64,000 nt of DNA, taken from positions 1 through 64,000 of the forward strand of contig CAWEBF010000026.1 of the NCBI GenBank assembly GCA_963807235.1. The letters are read 5' to 3'. The notes under the pieces are model-generated. The model was not told where the DNA came from. It did no database searches and was given only the letters and a program-made list of their open reading frames with translations. The position numbers and the translations under genes were made by a program. Source of the stretch: CAWEBF01 sp963807235. GTDB taxonomy: Bacteria; Acidobacteriota; Vicinamibacteria; Vicinamibacterales; UBA2999. Positions 35,119 to 46,734 of the stretch are shown in pieces. The first letter of the stretch is position 1; the number at the start of each line of letters is the position of its first letter.

Positions 35119-36968
35119 GGAGCGTGGACGTGGTGATCGTCGGCGGCGGCCACGCCGGGATCGAGGCAGCGTTGGCTGCCGGCCGCCTTGGTTGCGAAGT
35201 CACGCTGGTGACACCGTCCCGCAGCACAATTGGTCATATGCCCTGTAATCCGGCCGTTGGGGGCACGGCCAAGGGGCACCTGGTTCGCGAAATCGACGCG
35301 CTGGGCGGCGTGATGGGCGAGGCCATCGACGCCACGGGGATTCAGTTCAAGCTACTCAATCGCAGCCGGGGACCCGCAGTGTGGTCCCCTCGGGCTCAGG
35401 CCGACAAGTCCCTGTATTCACAATGGGTTATCGATCGACTCGAGTCCACGGTTGGCATCACCATCGTGCACGACCAAGTGGCCGACGTCGAGTGTTCCGC
35501 GGACGGCGTCACGGCCGTTCGATTGAAGGGCGGCACCCGATTGGGCTGCAAGTCCGTGGTCGTCACGACCGGGACATTCCTCAACGGCCTCACGCACGTC
35601 GGCGACGACTCCAAGCCTGAGGGGCGTCACGGCGAGGCCCCGTCGACGGAACTTGCGGCGAGCCTCGGCGGGCTCGGTCTCCAGATCGGCCGCCTGAAGA
35701 CAGGCACGCCGCCACGGCTGGATCGAAGCAGCATCGACTTTGCCGGCGGCGTGCGAGACGGCTGCTTCACCGAGGAACACGGCGATCAGTCACCGGTCGC
35801 CTTCTCGTTCTCGACGCAGCACACGCTCGCCAACAGGATCATCTGCTGGTCGCTCTACACCAGTGAAGCGGCGCACGACGTGGTACGGACGAACATCGGG
35901 AAGAGCCCGCTCTACAACGGCCGCATCACTGGAGTGGGACCGCGCTACTGCCCCTCGCTCGAAGACAAGGTGATGCGGTTTCCGCACCGGGAGCGGCATC
36001 AGTTGCACCTCGAACCGGAGGGCTTGGAGTCCGAGTCGATCTACATCAACGGTCTGTCGATGTCGCTGCCGGCCGATGTGCAGGCCGCCATCGTGCGATC
36101 GCTGCCCGGCCTCGAAGACGCGAGGATCGTTCGGCCAGGCTACGCCGTCGAATACGACTTCGTTCAGCCGACCGGCCTGACGCACGCTCTCGAGAGTCGG
36201 CGCGTGCCTGGCTTGTTCCTCGCGGGTCAGGTCAACGGAACGTCAGGTTATGAAGAAGCCGCGGCGCAAGGCCTGCTCGCGGGAATCAACGCGGCCCGCC
36301 GGGCCCGCCGGCGATCACCGGTGCTTCTCTCGCGGCAGGAGTCCTACATCGGGATTCTCGTGGACGATCTGGTCTCGCAGGGGTGCCTGGAGCCGTACCG
36401 GATGTTCACCTCTCGCGCCGAGCACCGCCTTCTGCTGCGCATCGACAACGCCGACCTGAGATTGACGCCTGCCGGCCGGAATGCCGGTCTTGTGTCCGAC
36501 GAACGCTGGCAGGCGTTCGAGGAGCGGCGAGCGAGGCACGCACGAAACGGCGACACACTTCGCAGGACGACCGTTCTCCTGAACGGAAAGCGCCTTTCTG
36601 CTGCGCGTGCCTTGAAGCGACCCGAGGTACGGCTGTCGACACTTACTACGATGGGCGTGGAACTCGAGCTGCCGGGCGGACCGGACGGCCTTCCCGCGCG
36701 AAGCCTCGAGGCCGAGGTGAAGTTCGAAGGCTATCTCAAGCAGGAGCGGGCAGAAGTGAGCAGGATTCGACGGCAGGGGGCTCGCCGGATCCCGGCGGCG
36801 TTCTCGTTCGAGTCCGTTCCGGGGCTCTCGCGGGAAGTAGTCGAGAGGCTGCATGAAAGACGACCGGGCACGCTCGCTCATGCTGCGCGCGTGCCTGGCG
36901 TCACGCCAGCGGCCCTCGCGATCTTGAACGGCTACCTGGGTCGAGCGACGTCACCCGCACGCAACTGA
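35115..36968 (+). CDS. mnmG: tRNA uridine 5-carboxymethylaminomethyl modification enzyme MnmG
   Basis: 617 residues with the FAD-binding Rossmann motif VVIVGGGHAGIEAALAAGRLG at the start. Also present are CNPAVGGTAKGHLVREIDALGG, the catalytic Cys region GTFLNGLTHVG, and GQVNGTSGYEEAAAQGL. It works as the partner of MnmE. Length and frame are normal. Confidence 0.97.
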   Translation: MRSVDVVIVGGGHAGIEAALAAGRLGCEVTLVTPSRSTIGHMPCNPAVGGTAKGHLVREIDALGGVMGEAIDATGIQFKLLNRSRGPAVWSPRAQADKSLYSQWVIDRLESTVGITIVHDQVADVECSADGVTAVRLKGGTRLGCKSVVVTTGTFLNGLTHVGDDSKPEGRHGEAPSTELAASLGGLGLQIGRLKTGTPPRLDRSSIDFAGGVRDGCFTEEHGDQSPVAFSFSTQHTLANRIICWSLYTSEAAHDVVRTNIGKSPLYNGRITGVGPRYCPSLEDKVMRFPHRERHQLHLEPEGLESESIYINGLSMSLPADVQAAIVRSLPGLEDARIVRPGYAVEYDFVQPTGLTHALESRRVPGLFLAGQVNGTSGYEEAAAQGLLAGINAARRARRRSPVLLSRQESYIGILVDDLVSQGCLEPYRMFTSRAEHRLLLRIDNADLRLTPAGRNAGLVSDERWQAFEERRARHARNGDTLRRTTVLLNGKRLSAARALKRPEVRLSTLTTMGVELELPGGPDGLPARSLEAEVKFEGYLKQERAEVSRIRRQGARRIPAAFSFESVPGLSREVVERLHERRPGTLAHAARVPGVTPAALAILNGYLGRATSPARN

Positions 36969-36974
36969 CGCAGG

Positions 36975-37604
36975 ATGGAGGTCCTGACCCGGCGTGCGGC
37001 TGAAGTGGGCCTCAGTCAGGATCCCGTCCGCGATGCCCGCATCTGGGCATATTTCCGGTTGCTTGAGAAGTGGAACGCCCGGGTGAACCTGACCGGGTTC
37101 CGCGTCAGCGCCGACAACGACCAGGCCGTTGATCGGCTGCTGATCGAGCCGATGCTAGCCGCTGTCCATGCCGGTTCGGCTCGGACGATGGCCGACGTAG
37201 GCTCGGGAGGCGGTTCGCCAGCCATCCCGTTCGCCATCGCGGCACACGCGGCTCCCTCGCTCACGATGGTCGAGTCCAGAGAGAGGAAGTCGGCTTTCCT
37301 TCGCGAGGCGCTCCGCGAGACGGGGCTGACCGGCGAGGTCCGCACGGCCAGATTCGAGGAGTTCGCCGCCTTGCCGGGCAGCGTCGAGGCGTTCGAGATC
37401 GTGACCGTGCGCGCCGTCAGGCTCGATGCCGAACTGCTCGAATCCGTCGCGGACAGCCTCGCACCGGCCGGTAGACTGTTCTGGTTTCACGAGCAGGACC
37501 AGGGACCGGTGAATCGACTGGGCGACCTCGACTGGCAGCCGCCCGTACCGCTCGTCCCCTCATTGAAGAGTTGCTTGAGCATTGCGACGAAGACAACCCG
37601 CTAG
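36975..37604 (+). CDS. rsmG: 16S rRNA (guanine-527-N7)-methyltransferase
   Basis: 209 residues with RsmG features: WNARVNLTGF, a SAM-binding loop MADVGSGGGSPAIPFAI, and MVESRERKSAFLREALRETGL. It methylates G527 in 16S rRNA, at the site linked to streptomycin sensitivity. The usual mnmG-rsmG-parA-parB order holds. Conservation at the C-terminus is modest. Confidence 0.93.
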   Translation: MEVLTRRAAEVGLSQDPVRDARIWAYFRLLEKWNARVNLTGFRVSADNDQAVDRLLIEPMLAAVHAGSARTMADVGSGGGSPAIPFAIAAHAAPSLTMVESRERKSAFLREALRETGLTGEVRTARFEEFAALPGSVEAFEIVTVRAVRLDAELLESVADSLAPAGRLFWFHEQDQGPVNRLGDLDWQPPVPLVPSLKSCLSIATKTTR

Positions 37605-37622
37605 AGGCCCAAGGCTCCGGGT

Positions 37623-37638
37623 TGTTTCACGTGAAACG
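37623..37638. promoter_or_regulatory. parS centromere site
   Basis: The 16-mer TGTTTCACGTGAAACG contains the perfect palindrome GTTTCACGTGAAAC, the core of the bacterial parS consensus. It lies between rsmG and parA, about 65 bp before parA. ParB encoded downstream would load here and spread, and ParA would move the origin. Confidence 0.97.
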
Positions 37639-37702
37639 TTCCTTGACCACGATCGGTGGTTGGTTTACAGTTTCGCTCGACTAGGCGCAGCAATTAGTTC
37701 AA

Positions 37703-38497
37703 ATGACAGAAAACGAGCCCCGCCAGGCGAAGGTCATCGCCGTCGCCAACCAGAAGGGCGGGGTTGGCAAGACCACGACGGCCATCAACCTCGCCACCTC
37801 GTTCGCCCAGCAGGGCAAGCGGGTGCTGCTCGTTGACGCTGACCCGCAGGGCAACCTGACGAGCGGCGTCGGCCTGCGAGGACAACGTGCGCCCGGCGGA
37901 ACCGTTTACGAGGCGCTGCTTGGCGACGGGGACCCGGCGGGTTTTCTCCTGCCGACGGCGGTCCCGACGATGAGCCTCATTCCGACGGATCGCAATCTCA
38001 CCGGCGCCGAAATCGAGTTGGTGGCAATGCCGGACCGCGAGCATCGGCTGCGGCGCGTGATCGAACCGCTGCGCGGCGGATTCGACTTCATCTTCATCGA
38101 TTGCCCGCCGTCGCTTGGACTGTTGACGTTGAACGCGCTCGTGGCGGCCGACACGGTGTTGATCCCCCTGCACTGCGAGTACTTCGCGCTCGAGGGACTG
38201 GCCGACCTGGTTGGCACGATGCGACGCGTGAAGGCGTCGCTCAACCCGGCCCTCGATCTCGAGGGCGTGCTCCTGACGATGTACGACGAGCGCACGAACC
38301 TGGGTCAGCTGGTCGCGCGCGACGTGCGCGAGTTCTTCAAAGAGAAGGTGTTCAACACCATCATCCCGCGCAACGTGCGCCTGGGTGAGGCGCCGAGCCA
38401 CGGCGTGCCCGCGGTGCTCTACGACGGGAAGTCACGCGGCGCGGCCGCGTACAACGCGCTCGCGCGAGAAATGCTCGAACGTCAGGCAGCGGCCTGA
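37703..38497 (+). CDS. parA: Chromosome-partitioning ATPase ParA (Soj)
   Basis: 264 residues. It has the deviant Walker A of the ParA/MinD family (NQKGGVGKTTT, near residues 17-26), DADPQGNLTSG, and Walker B FIFIDCPPSLG. It lacks the N-terminal DNA-binding domain of plasmid type Ia proteins, so it is the chromosomal type. With ParB and parS it segregates the new origins. The frame is intact. Confidence 0.96.
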   Translation: MTENEPRQAKVIAVANQKGGVGKTTTAINLATSFAQQGKRVLLVDADPQGNLTSGVGLRGQRAPGGTVYEALLGDGDPAGFLLPTAVPTMSLIPTDRNLTGAEIELVAMPDREHRLRRVIEPLRGGFDFIFIDCPPSLGLLTLNALVAADTVLIPLHCEYFALEGLADLVGTMRRVKASLNPALDLEGVLLTMYDERTNLGQLVARDVREFFKEKVFNTIIPRNVRLGEAPSHGVPAVLYDGKSRGAAAYNALAREMLERQAAA

Positions 38498-38544
38498 CGG
38501 CTCGCGACATTCGCGAGGACCGCGAGAATACAGGAGATTTCCAC

Positions 38545-39420
38545 ATGGAAAAACGACCGGCGCTCGGAAAGGGCCTCAGCGCGCTGATTCCAGACGCGCC
38601 TCCGGCGGTGAACACGGGCCCGCTGCAGGTGGACATCGATCTGCTGACTCCCAACCAGCAGCAGCCGCGGCAGCAGATCGACGACGCGCGCCTCGACGAG
38701 CTCGCGCGCTCCATTCAGGCACGCGGCATCATCCAGCCGATTCTCGTCCGGCCGGCCGCGCACGGCTACCACATCATCGCGGGCGAGCGCCGATGGCGTG
38801 CCGCGCAGCGGGCGGGCTTGCTCAAAGTGCCGGTGGTCGTGCGCGACATGCCCGACAACTCGGCGCAGCAGCAGCTGGAGCTCGCGCTCATCGAGAACAT
38901 CCAGCGCGAGAACCTCAACGCCGTGGAAGAGAGCCTCGGATACCAGCGGCTGGCCGACGAGTTCGGGTTGACGCAGGAACAGATCGCGGCGGCAGTCGGG
39001 AAGGACCGCAGCACCGTAGCCAATCTGCTGCGGCTGCTGCGCCTGCCGCAGGAGATCCGGGCGGAGTTGTCCTCTGAACGGCTGACGGTGGGGCACGCGC
39101 GCGCGCTGCTGTCGCTGCCGGAGGCCGCCGACCAGCGCCACGTGGCCCGCGAGGTCATCTCGCGAGGTCTGTCGGTGCGAGAAACCGAAGCGCTCGTGAA
39201 GCGCATGCTGGCGCCCGCGAAGTCGGCCGCGGCTTCAGCTGCGGCTCAAGCCGCGGCGTCCGCCGACGTGCACACGCGTGCGGCAGAGGAGCGTATGCGC
39301 TTCGCTTTGGGGGCGAAAGTGTCGATCGTGCGCAAGGGGACCGGGGGCACCATCGAGATCGCCTTTGGATCCGAGGCCGAGTTGAACAGGATCTTCGAAA
39401 CGATCACCGGACGGGGGTAA
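38545..39420 (+). CDS. parB: Chromosome-partitioning CTPase ParB (Spo0J)
   Basis: 291 residues. It starts with KRPALGKGLSALIPDA, then the N-terminal CTP-binding domain with NQQQPRQQIDD, AGERRWRAAQRAGL and the motif LIENIQRENLNAVEE. A helix-turn-helix for parS follows (LTQEQIAAAVGKDRSTVANLLRLL). AGGAG precedes the ATG. The C-terminal dimerisation part is Ala-rich near residue 235. parS 37623-37638 is its expected loading site. Confidence 0.96.
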   Translation: MEKRPALGKGLSALIPDAPPAVNTGPLQVDIDLLTPNQQQPRQQIDDARLDELARSIQARGIIQPILVRPAAHGYHIIAGERRWRAAQRAGLLKVPVVVRDMPDNSAQQQLELALIENIQRENLNAVEESLGYQRLADEFGLTQEQIAAAVGKDRSTVANLLRLLRLPQEIRAELSSERLTVGHARALLSLPEAADQRHVAREVISRGLSVRETEALVKRMLAPAKSAAASAAAQAAASADVHTRAAEERMRFALGAKVSIVRKGTGGTIEIAFGSEAELNRIFETITGRG

Positions 39421-39453
39421 CAGGGGCCTTTTCCGTGATATAAAGAGGTGATT

Positions 39454-39549
39454 GTGACTCCCAGGTACAAGCTCGATATCGGTGAGCCGCCCGGGACAAC
39501 CCACCGGCCAGGCGAACCAAGGACGTCCGCAGCGCAGCCGAATGAGTAG
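39454..39549 (+). CDS. Possible 31-residue leader peptide before atpH
   Basis: A GTG-started reading frame with AGAGGTG just upstream runs to a TAG that overlaps the atpH start by 8 bp. A TATAAA-like -10 lies at 39439-39444. The predicted peptide is basic and Pro-rich with no recognisable domain. The overlap suggests coupling to atpH, but chance cannot be excluded. Confidence 0.3.
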   Translation: MTPRYKLDIGEPPGTTHRPGEPRTSAAQPNE

Positions 39550-40084
39550 CCGAGCCTCCGCGTCACGCTACGCCCGCGCGCTCTTCGACGTTGCCGATCC
39601 GGCGGGCCGCCTCGGCATCGACGAGGAGCTGGCCGCGGTGTCCACACTCTTCGCCGAGCAAACCGAGCTTCAAGCCGTGTTCGCGAGCCCGAGCGTGCCG
39701 CTGGCCGTCAAGCGCAGCATCGTGCGGGCGGTCGTGCAGCGGGCCGCCGTCTCCGATCCCGTGTCGAAGCTGCTCACGCTCCTGGCGGAGCGCGATCGCC
39801 TGGGCCTGCTGGCGGACATCGCCGCAGTGTTCCACGAGCGCGTGCTCACCGAGCAGAACGTGCTGCTGGCGGAGGTCACGACGGCATCGCCATTGAGCAC
39901 CGACGAGGAGAAGACGCTGCAGGCGCGGCTCAGCGCCGCCACGTCGAAGCAGGTGACGATCACATCGCGCGTCGATCCCGCCATCATTGGCGGCGTGGTC
40001 GCGCGCATCGGCAGCACGGTGTACGACGGCAGCCTGGCCAACCAGCTCGCGCGCATCCGCGAGCGGCTGGCGAGCAACCGCTAA
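39542..40084 (+). CDS. atpH: F1Fo ATP synthase delta subunit
   Basis: About 180 residues. Matches delta/OSCP: SRASASRYARALFDVA at the start, LLTLLAERDRLGLLADIAAVF in the middle and VDPAIIGGVVARIGSTVYDGSLANQLARIRERL at the end. It is the stator link between F1 and the b subunits. I use ATG 39542 rather than a start 60 bp upstream. No atpB, atpE or atpF gene precedes it; parB does. Confidence 0.94.
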   Translation: MSSRASASRYARALFDVADPAGRLGIDEELAAVSTLFAEQTELQAVFASPSVPLAVKRSIVRAVVQRAAVSDPVSKLLTLLAERDRLGLLADIAAVFHERVLTEQNVLLAEVTTASPLSTDEEKTLQARLSAATSKQVTITSRVDPAIIGGVVARIGSTVYDGSLANQLARIRERLASNR

Positions 40085-40093
40085 AGGATCGAC

Positions 40094-41623
<1,530 letters not shown>

Positions 41624-41651
41624 GCAACAGGAGCGCCGGGACAAGCCGCCG

Positions 41652-42523
41652 ATGCCTTCTCTCATCGACCTCCGCCGCCGGATCCGCGCCGTCAAGTCGA
41701 CGCAGCAGATCACCAAAGCGATGAAGATGATCGCGGCCTCGCGTCTCAGGCGCGCGCAGGAACGCGTGGTGTCGGCGCGCCCCTTCGCCCAGCGCATGCT
41801 GGCCGTGCTGAATAGTCTGGTCAGCCGCGTGGACGCCGACGCGCATCCCCTGCTTCGGACGCCCGATCAGTCCACCGGCCGTCCGCTGCTCATCGTCATC
41901 ACCGCCGACCGCGGGTTGTGTGGCAGCTTCAACTCGAACGTCATCAAGGCGGTGGGGCAGTTCATCGCCGTCGACGCACGGGGCCGCCAGGTGGCGCTGG
42001 GCTCGTCGGCCGCAAGGGCCGCGATTTTTTCCGCCGTCGCGAGTTCGACGTTCGCTACGAAGCCATCGGTATCTTCCAGAAGCTGTCGTTCACCGACGCC
42101 CAGCGCCTGGCCGACGCGGCCATCGAGGAGTTCACGTCCGGGGCCGCGAGCAGCGTGTACCTGGTCTACAACGAGTTCAAGAGCGTGATGGCGCAAAAGC
42201 TCGTCGTGGAGCGGCTGCTGCCGATTCCACGGCTCGAGCTGGAGGCCGCCACAGCGGGCGCGCCGTCAGGCGAATACATCTTCGAGCCGGCGCCGGAGGA
42301 GATCTTCAGCACCTTGCTGCCGCGCCACGTGCAGGTACAGGTCTACCGCGCGCTGCTCGAATCGAACGCCGCATTTTTCGCCGCGCAGATGACGGCGATG
42401 GATGCCGCCACACGGAACTCGGCGGACATGATCGACAGCCTGACGCTCTACATGAACAAGGTGCGCCAGGCGGCCATCACGCGCGAGATCATCGAGGTGG
42501 TCTCCGGCGCGTCAGCAACGTAG
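41652..42523 (+). CDS. atpG: F1Fo ATP synthase gamma subunit (frameshifted)
   Basis: The start LIDLRRRIRAVKSTQQITKAMKMIAASRLRRAQ and the end ATRNSADMIDSLTLYMNKVRQAAITREIIEVVSGA are both classic gamma. Between them the frame is lost near 41998, where removing one G in GCTGGGCTC restores VGRKGRDFF. The gamma shaft is essential for coupling, so an error in the sequence is more likely than a real mutation. Rejoined length is about 290 residues, normal for the family. Confidence 0.92.
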
Positions 42524-42525
42524 AG

Positions 42526-42549
42526 GCCTGGGGCCTGGAGCCCGGGGCC
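42526..42549. repeat. Degenerate heptanucleotide array between atpG and atpD
   Basis: Three 7-bp units (GCCTGGG, GCCTGGA, GCCCGGG) plus a partial one, directly after the atpG stop. Related to the GGCTCYR family in reverse complement. Confidence 0.65.
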
Positions 42550-42573
42550 GGCGAGCGAAGAGAGAGCACACAC

Positions 42574-44030
<1,457 letters not shown>

Positions 44031-44039
44031 GCCGCGACC

Positions 44040-44462
44040 ATGGCACTGCCCACGTCACTGACCCTCGAGATCGTCACCCCCGACCGCGCCGTCGTGAAGG
44101 AGCAGGTGGACGAAGTGGTGCTGCCGGGCTCCGAGGGCTCGTTCGGCGTGCTGCCGGGCCACGCGCCGCTCCTGGCCACGCTGCAGGTGGGCGAGCTGTG
44201 GTACCGCAAGGGCCAGGAGACGCACTACCTCGCGGTCACCTTCGGGTTCGTGGAGGTGCTGCCCGACCGGGTCACCGTGCTGGCGCAGACGGCCGAGAAG
44301 GCCGAGGACATCGATTTGACCCGAGCCGAAGCCGCCAAGGTACGTGCCGAGCAGCGCCTGAACGCCCCGGACGCGTCCCTGGACTTCGATCGTGCCCGGG
44401 TCGCGCTGATGAAGTCGCTGGTACGGCTGCAGGTCGCATCGCGAACACGAATCCGCTCGTAG
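44040..44462 (+). CDS. atpC: F1Fo ATP synthase epsilon subunit
   Basis: 140 residues: N-terminal beta-sandwich with LTLEIVTPDRAVVKEQVDEVVLPGSEGSFGVLPGHAPLLA, the epsilon signature, and a C-terminal helical part (TRAEAAKVRAEQRL). It couples gamma rotation and can inhibit hydrolysis. Last gene of the atp cluster; a hairpin follows the stop. Confidence 0.94.
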   Translation: MALPTSLTLEIVTPDRAVVKEQVDEVVLPGSEGSFGVLPGHAPLLATLQVGELWYRKGQETHYLAVTFGFVEVLPDRVTVLAQTAEKAEDIDLTRAEAAKVRAEQRLNAPDASLDFDRARVALMKSLVRLQVASRTRIRS

Positions 44463-44464
44463 AC

Positions 44465-44490
44465 GGGTTGCTGGTAGGGTCCGGCAACCC
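44465..44490 (+). terminator. Hairpin after atpC
   Basis: GGGTTGC (44465-44471) and GCAACCC (44484-44490) are perfect 7-bp arms 3 bp after the atpC stop. No T-run follows. Confidence 0.5.
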
Positions 44491-44619
44491 GAATTCACAA
44501 TTCACAATTCAGAATTCACAACGCAGAGAGTGGGACACGGAACTGCAGTTCCGGCTCGTTTGTGACTTGTGAATTGTGACTTGTGAATTGAACCGAGGCC
44601 GAATCCCCAGTTCGGCCTC
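44491..44619. repeat. Heptamer array - palindrome - inverted heptamer array - hairpin
   Basis: A compact composite: four 7-bp units of GAATTCA/CAATTCA type at 44491-44518; a perfect 16-bp palindrome CGGAACTGCAGTTCCG at 44538-44553; four units of TTGTGAC/TTGTGAA type at 44560-44587, which are the reverse complement in style of the first array; and a hairpin with 9-bp arms GAGGCCGAA/TTCGGCCTC at 44595-44619. The two arrays can pair around the palindrome. It ends 4 bp before the wzm start. Confidence 0.8.
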
Positions 44620-44623
44620 AGCT

Positions 44624-45436
44624 ATGATCTCGGGCGGGCACGTGCTCGCCAGCCTCCGGCAGCTCCTTCGTTATCGCGCGCTCGTCGTCAGCCTCGTGGC
44701 GCGCGAGCTCAAGGCCAGGTACCGGGGGTCGGTGCTGGGCTTCCTGTGGACGTTCGTCAACCCGCTTCTCCTGCTTCTGGTCTACTCGTTCGTCTTCGGC
44801 GTGGTGATGCCGGGGGCGCGCGCGCCCGAGATCGAGCATTACCCGCTGTTTCTCTTCTGCGGCATCCTCCCGTGGACGTGGTTTTCGCAGTCGCTCACCG
44901 AAAGCTGCGCCTCGCTGACAGGCAGCGGGAGCCTGCTGCGGAAGGTGATGTTCCCCGCCGAGATCCTCCCGGTCGTCACCATCCTCACGGGGCTCGTCAA
45001 CTTCGGGTTCGGGCTGATCATCCTGGCGTTGTTCTCGATCTACATGGGCGTTCCGATATTGACGCCAGACCTCCTCTGGCTGCCCGCGATCGTCCTGGTG
45101 CAACTGGTCTTCACGCTGGGTCTGGGGCTGCTGCTGGCGGCCCTGTCGGTCCACTTTCGTGACATACGCGATCTGCTGGGCAGCGTGATGACGCTGTGGT
45201 TCTTTGCCACGCCGATCATCTATCCCTACACGCAGGCGCCGGAGCGTTTGCGCCCGCTGCTGGACCTCAACCCCTTCACGCATCTCGCCGTGGCCTACCA
45301 GGAGGTGCTGTACGTCTCGGGGTCCTACCGCCACGGCGCGCGCCTTGGGATCGCGGCCGGGGTGGCCGCGGTCGCGCTGATCGTGGGCTACGCGGTGTTC
45401 GACAGGCTGCGCGAGACGTTCGCGGAGGAAGTATGA
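44624..45436 (+). CDS. wzm: Polysaccharide ABC exporter permease (Wzm type)
   Basis: The 270-residue protein has six hydrophobic segments and ABC-2 type features: VARELKARYRGSVLGFLWTFVNPLLLLLVYSFVF, the segment FCGILPWTWFSQSL, and IIYPYTQAPERLRPLLDLNPFTHLAVAYQEVLY. It moves lipid-linked polysaccharide (O-antigen or capsule) across the inner membrane together with the ATPase whose start overlaps its stop by 4 bp. I take the ATG at 44624; an earlier in-frame start lies inside the upstream repeat. Confidence 0.9.
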   Translation: MISGGHVLASLRQLLRYRALVVSLVARELKARYRGSVLGFLWTFVNPLLLLLVYSFVFGVVMPGARAPEIEHYPLFLFCGILPWTWFSQSLTESCASLTGSGSLLRKVMFPAEILPVVTILTGLVNFGFGLIILALFSIYMGVPILTPDLLWLPAIVLVQLVFTLGLGLLLAALSVHFRDIRDLLGSVMTLWFFATPIIYPYTQAPERLRPLLDLNPFTHLAVAYQEVLYVSGSYRHGARLGIAAGVAAVALIVGYAVFDRLRETFAEEV

Positions 45437-46734
45437 GCGGCGCGGCGGTCGACGTTCGCGATGTCCACAAGCTCTACCGGCGTTATGGACGCCGGAAGAA
45501 CTTCGGCACGCTGAAGAGCGCGCTGCTCGGCGGCCGGTTGCTGGCCGATTTACGGCCCGACGCGTCCTTCGTGGCATTGAAGGGCGTGTCGTTCGCCCTG
45601 GCGCGCGGCCGCACCCTGGGCATCGTAGGGCGCAACGGCTCAGGCAAGAGCACGCTGCTGAAGCTCATCGCCGGAATCGGGCGCCCGACATCTGGCACGA
45701 TCGACGTGCAGGGTCGCGTGTCCGCGCTCATCGAGCTGGGCGCCGGCTTCCACCCGGAGATCTCCGGGCGCGAGAATGTGTTCATCAACGGAATGATGCT
45801 GGGACTGTCCAAGAAGGAAGTCGCCGATCGGTACGACGACATCGTGCGCTTCGCCGAGATCGGCGAGTTCATGGAAGCGCCGGTGAAGACGTATTCGTCC
45901 GGCATGTACATGCGGCTCGGCTTCGCCGTGGCCGTGCACGTGGATCCCGACGTCCTGCTGGTGGATGAAGTTCTGGCGGTGGGGGACGAGTCGTTCACAC
46001 ACAAGTGCCTGGATCGGTTCGCCGAGTTGAAGCGTCAGCAAAAGACGATCGTGCTCGTGACCCACACGCTGGACCTCGTCACGCGGCTCTGCGACGAGGC
46101 GCTGTGGCTGGACCAGGGACGGATCCGCGCCCAGGGCGATCCAAAGCGGGTCATCGACGCGTATCTAATGGACGTCGCCGCCACCGAGGATGCCGCCGCC
46201 CCGGCTGCGCGGCCGGCACCGGCCAAGGACTCACCTCCTCAGGACATGACCACGGCCGCCGAGGGCCGATGGGGTTCGCGCGAGGCGGAGATCACTCGAG
46301 TGGAGGTCCGCCATGCGAATGGGACAGCCGGCCAGGTGTTCCAGTCCGGTGAACCCGTGGACGTCGTCCTCGGCGTCCAGGCCGCGCGCGAGCTCACCGA
46401 TTTCGTCTTCGGCGTGGCCATCTACGGCGCCGACGGCGTGTGTTGCTACGGCACGAACACGCACATCGAGGGCGCGAGGCCACAACGGCTCTCCGGCATA
46501 GGCGAAGTGGTCTTCCGGATCGACGCGCTGGATCTGACCGCCGGCACCTATCGGCTGGACGTGGCGGTTCACCGCGCCGACGGCGTGCCCTACGACTACC
46601 ACCGGCTGCTGTATTCGTTCCGCGTCACGTCACCGGTGAAAGACGTCGGCTTCTTCCGCCCGAAGCACGGCTGGACGTTCTCCGGCGGCGTCGAGATTGA
46701 CGGGCCGTCGAACCCGCCGGGCCCACCCCCATGA
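45433..46734 (+). CDS. wzt: Polysaccharide ABC exporter ATPase with C-terminal binding domain (Wzt type)
   Basis: 433 residues. The ATPase domain has Walker A GRNGSGKSTLLKL, signature YSSGMYMRLGFAVAVH, and Walker B VLLVDEVLAVGD. After residue 245 an Ala/Pro linker leads to a beta-rich domain of about 170 residues (FQSGEPVDVVLGVQA ... VGFFRPKHGWTFSGG), as in Wzt proteins that recognise the end of the finished O-polysaccharide. This implies chain-terminus recognition before export. Confidence 0.9.
   Translation: MSGAAVDVRDVHKLYRRYGRRKNFGTLKSALLGGRLLADLRPDASFVALKGVSFALARGRTLGIVGRNGSGKSTLLKLIAGIGRPTSGTIDVQGRVSALIELGAGFHPEISGRENVFINGMMLGLSKKEVADRYDDIVRFAEIGEFMEAPVKTYSSGMYMRLGFAVAVHVDPDVLLVDEVLAVGDESFTHKCLDRFAELKRQQKTIVLVTHTLDLVTRLCDEALWLDQGRIRAQGDPKRVIDAYLMDVAATEDAAAPAARPAPAKDSPPQDMTTAAEGRWGSREAEITRVEVRHANGTAGQVFQSGEPVDVVLGVQAARELTDFVFGVAIYGADGVCCYGTNTHIEGARPQRLSGIGEVVFRIDALDLTAGTYRLDVAVHRADGVPYDYHRLLYSFRVTSPVKDVGFFRPKHGWTFSGGVEIDGPSNPPGPPP

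Noticed and set aside
41990..42010. Programmed frameshifting in atpG
   Set aside because: No slippery heptamer with a downstream pseudoknot is evident, and similar one-base breaks occur in many unrelated genes nearby, so error is the simpler explanation.
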